Assembly: GCF_016679925.1 (NCBI RefSeq)
Contig: NZ_JAEQBW010000010.1
Span: forward strand, 1-64,000
DNA length: 64,000 nt
DNA from: Marivirga aurantiaca
GTDB lineage: Bacteria > Bacteroidota > Bacteroidia > Cytophagales > Cyclobacteriaceae
Reading direction: 5' to 3'
The position numbers were made by a program, and so were the translations under genes. Every line of letters begins with the position of its first letter. Position 1 is the first letter of the stretch. The notes beneath the pieces are model-generated. The model did no database searches, had not been told where the DNA came from, and saw only the letters and a list, made by a program, of their open reading frames with translations. This document shows, piece by piece, positions 62,048-64,000 of the stretch.

Positions 62048-63175
62048 ATGAAAACAAGAATATGGATGACCACATTCGCTGCTGTTATAATGGCCGCGTT
62101 TATCGGTGGTTGCAAAGATGAAAATGTTGAAATGACTGGCATCTGCCCAGAGGTAGTTTCAACCACACCGGAAGATTTGGAAACAAATGTGGTGCGTAAC
62201 GAAATTGTAACTGTAACCTTTAATGGTGCTATCAATCCGGAATCGATAACTCCGGCAGCTTTTGGTTTAAGTGTAACTGCCAATACAAACGGTAGAGATA
62301 TTGCTGCACAAGCTGTTACAGGCGACATGGCTTATGATGCAAGTACTTTTACTTTATCATTTACTCCCTCAAACCTGCTTTCCCCCAATACAAACTATAC
62401 GGGTACTATATTTTCCTCTATAGAAGATTTAATGGGCAACGAAATGCAGGCGGATTATACCTGGAGCTTTACAACTAATGCAAACATCAGTACTGGAACA
62501 GGAACAGAGGTAATAGCTGTTGATTTAAAATCCGTTGAAAGATTTGGCATAATTGCCGGAGTTGGCGTGAGTAATGAAGCCGGCTTTAGTGAGATCCGTA
62601 ATCTGGATGTAGGTATCAGCCCCGGTCTTCGATCTTCAATTACAGGTTTTCCACCTGCTATTATTGTAAATGGCGATATGTTTGCTTCTGATGATTTAGC
62701 ACCGGCCGGAGTGGCAGATATGCTCACAGAAGCAAAGCTGCACCTGGAAGAAGTCTATCTTTTTACTGAAGGAGCATCTTCACCTGCCCCTGCTACTGTA
62801 GAAGGTGACCAAGGTGGTAAAACATTGGCTCCCGGCATATATAAATCAACATCAACACTTTTGATACAATCAGGTGACTTAACCCTGGACGCAAAGGGTG
62901 ACCCTAATGCTGTTTGGATTTTCCAGATTGCTTCTGATTTTACAACAGTAGGCGGAGCCGGAGGAAGTATAATTCTAACGGATGGCGCACAAGCCAAAAA
63001 TATTTTTTGGCAGGTAGGAAGTTCTGCTACAATAGGGGATTTCACCATATTCAAAGGAAACGTATTGGCTTTAACTTCAATTACCATGAATTCAGGAGCT
63101 GTTGCAGAAGGTAGAATGTTGGCCAGAAATGGTTCAGTAACTATGACCGACACCAACATAATCGAGAAGCCTTAA
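62048..63175 (+). CDS. Ice-binding-type (DUF3494) lipoprotein with one Big_5 domain
   Basis: A 375-residue paralogue of the preceding protein. Signal peptide MTTFAAVIMAAFIGGC with Cys22; one Big_5 domain (about 35-145, TVTFNGAINPESITPAAF ... YTWSFTT); then a DUF3494 domain (about 155-375): VDLKSVERFGIIAGVGVSN, LDVGISPG, LAPGIYKS, VWIFQIASDF and AKNIFWQVGSSATIG. The domain shares the GAQAKNIFWQV-SATIG core with its neighbour but differs elsewhere, so the duplication is not recent. The shorter stalk would hold the binding face closer to the outer membrane. Confidence 0.92.
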   Translation: MKTRIWMTTFAAVIMAAFIGGCKDENVEMTGICPEVVSTTPEDLETNVVRNEIVTVTFNGAINPESITPAAFGLSVTANTNGRDIAAQAVTGDMAYDASTFTLSFTPSNLLSPNTNYTGTIFSSIEDLMGNEMQADYTWSFTTNANISTGTGTEVIAVDLKSVERFGIIAGVGVSNEAGFSEIRNLDVGISPGLRSSITGFPPAIIVNGDMFASDDLAPAGVADMLTEAKLHLEEVYLFTEGASSPAPATVEGDQGGKTLAPGIYKSTSTLLIQSGDLTLDAKGDPNAVWIFQIASDFTTVGGAGGSIILTDGAQAKNIFWQVGSSATIGDFTIFKGNVLALTSITMNSGAVAEGRMLARNGSVTMTDTNIIEKP

Positions 63176-63188
63176 TTAAAAAACTATT

Positions 63189-64000
63189 ATGAAAAAAATA
63201 ACTACCAATACAAACGAGAAACCCTTAGGGTTTCTCGTTAACAGACTGAATATTAAATGCTTTATTTTCAGTCTTTTGATTTTAATAGGTATACAAGTGC
63301 CATTAATGGCACAAGATGCAGAATACACTAAACCCTCATTCCGTTTTGGTTTGGCGGCAGGTGGAAACTTCAACTTTTATACTGGTACTACACAACGTTT
63401 AAATCAGGACTTAACAGTACCTACTGCATTCCGACAAGGTAATGGCATAGGACTTTATGTGGCTCCCTTAATTGAGTACCACCGTCCAGGCTCCCTTCTG
63501 GGAGTTATGTTGCAGGCAGGTTATGATAGTCGCAGAGGCTCATTCGATCAGGTGATGACACCTTGTAATTGTGAGGCCGACTTAAAAACAGAGCTTAGTT
63601 ACATTACAATAGAACCCAGTTTACGTTTTGCCCCATTCAGGTCTTCATTTTATATTTATGCAGGCCCACGCTTTGCATTTAATATGGAAAAAGCATTCAC
63701 TTATAGCCAAAAAGCAAATGCCGATTTTCCCGAACAAGAAGACAAAGAAGATGTAAATGGAGATTTCAGTAATATGAATTCTGTACTTCTTTCTATGCAA
63801 ATAGGTGCAGGATACGATATTGAATTATCATCCAAAGAAAATAAAACGCAGTATGTCATTTCTCCCTTTGTAGCTTTTCATCCTTACATTGGTCAGGAGC
63901 CTCGTTCCATCGAAACATGGAATGTAACTACCTTAAGAGCGGGTGTAGCATTTAAGATAGGTAGTGGACAAAAAATTGACGAAAAGGAAAATACCGCAAC
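63189..64000 (+). CDS. Outer-membrane beta-barrel protein (partial, runs off the window)
   Basis: An open frame from ATG at 63189 to the right edge, 270 codons so far. A long basic N-region (MKKITTNTNEKPLGFLVNRL) leads to a hydrophobic core IFSLLILIGIQVPLMA and cleavage before QDAEYTKPS. The rest alternates polar and aromatic residues as in a PorT/OmpA-type barrel: FRFGLAAGGNFNFYTG, GVMLQAGYDSRRG, SYITIEPSLRFAPF, FYIYAGPRFAFNM, LLSMQIGAGYDIELS, TLRAGVAFKIG. A further domain such as OmpA could follow beyond the edge. It begins 13 bp after the second ice-binding-type gene and is probably in the same transcript. Confidence 0.8.
   Translation, partial: MKKITTNTNEKPLGFLVNRLNIKCFIFSLLILIGIQVPLMAQDAEYTKPSFRFGLAAGGNFNFYTGTTQRLNQDLTVPTAFRQGNGIGLYVAPLIEYHRPGSLLGVMLQAGYDSRRGSFDQVMTPCNCEADLKTELSYITIEPSLRFAPFRSSFYIYAGPRFAFNMEKAFTYSQKANADFPEQEDKEDVNGDFSNMNSVLLSMQIGAGYDIELSSKENKTQYVISPFVAFHPYIGQEPRSIETWNVTTLRAGVAFKIGSGQKIDEKENTA
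63213..63239 (+). repeat. 12-bp perfect hairpin inside the barrel gene's signal-peptide codons
   Basis: AACGAGAAACCC and GGGTTTCTCGTT flank a TTA loop, 24 bases into the reading frame. It resembles the stem of an intrinsic terminator but no T-tract follows (AACAGACTG). Confidence 0.7.

Noticed and set aside
1-64000. tRNA genes, rRNA genes, CRISPR arrays, transposases, phage genes
   Set aside because: No cloverleaf with a T-arm motif, no regularly spaced identical repeats and no transposase or integrase signature was recognised by eye on either strand.

Overview
The window is AT-rich chromosomal DNA from a member of the Bacteroidota, most likely a marine gliding-type Cytophagales bacterium (Marivirga/Fulvivirga-like; the genus is a guess). 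Pointers are TAnnTTTG promoter motifs, a DUF2480 protein, a type IX secretion sorting domain on an amylase, NQR, relaxed lipoboxes, a zinc-ribbon-less AccD and two ice-binding-type DUF3494 lipoproteins. No transposase, phage gene, CRISPR array, rRNA or tRNA is visible.

Layout: 1-545 holds about 190-bp imperfect repeats, each with an rRNA-type promoter pointing left, so an rRNA or other strongly expressed operon probably lies beyond the left edge. 628-5059 (minus) is a housekeeping run: rpmH, rnpA, a CtpA-type protease, a TauE/SafE permease, tsaB and DUF2480. 5285-7006 is an M61 peptidase. 7235-13869 (minus) is a beta-oxidation block: MarR regulator, two-domain 3-hydroxyacyl-CoA dehydrogenase/enoyl-CoA hydratase, thiolase and acyl-CoA dehydrogenase. 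A broken four-helix-bundle (23S rRNA intervening-sequence type) gene flanked by inverted repeats sits between the second and third enzyme genes. 14242-18522 carries a small membrane protein, nqrF without its usual partners, a radical SAM protein, a HEAT-like protein and accD. 19258-20961 is a TetR regulator plus a FabH-like ketosynthase. 21104-27984 contains a lipoprotein, a TrmH-family methyltransferase, dnaK, a repeat-bearing intergenic stretch, a diacylglycerol kinase-like gene divergent from an App1-type phosphatidate phosphatase, and a flavoprotein.

28141-34546 is an RND exporter followed by ileS and lspA. 34786-39079 (minus) has a lipoprotein subtilase and a coupled trio of M14 peptidase, a 51-residue membrane peptide and a J-domain membrane protein. 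39267-40555 is a GbsR-type regulator with two small membrane proteins and matching operator-like repeats. 40635-43886 is a tricorn-type protease. 44108-46105 couples a secreted alpha/beta hydrolase, an ECF sigma factor and a membrane protein. 46534-52514 is gltBD, followed by a STAS/SEC14-like protein. 53417-56194 is a T9SS-secreted GH13 amylase.

56390-59417 encodes an AraC-type regulator, a PAS hybrid histidine kinase and a receiver protein. They are followed by a CsbD-like stress peptide and by two Big_5/DUF3494 lipoproteins and an outer-membrane beta-barrel cut by the right edge. This last group is the best candidate for a little-described surface system: a possible ice- or surface-binding apparatus with local signalling. 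Several small genes (rpmH, the 51-residue peptide, the CsbD-like peptide) and many operator-like palindromes were found by direct reading.
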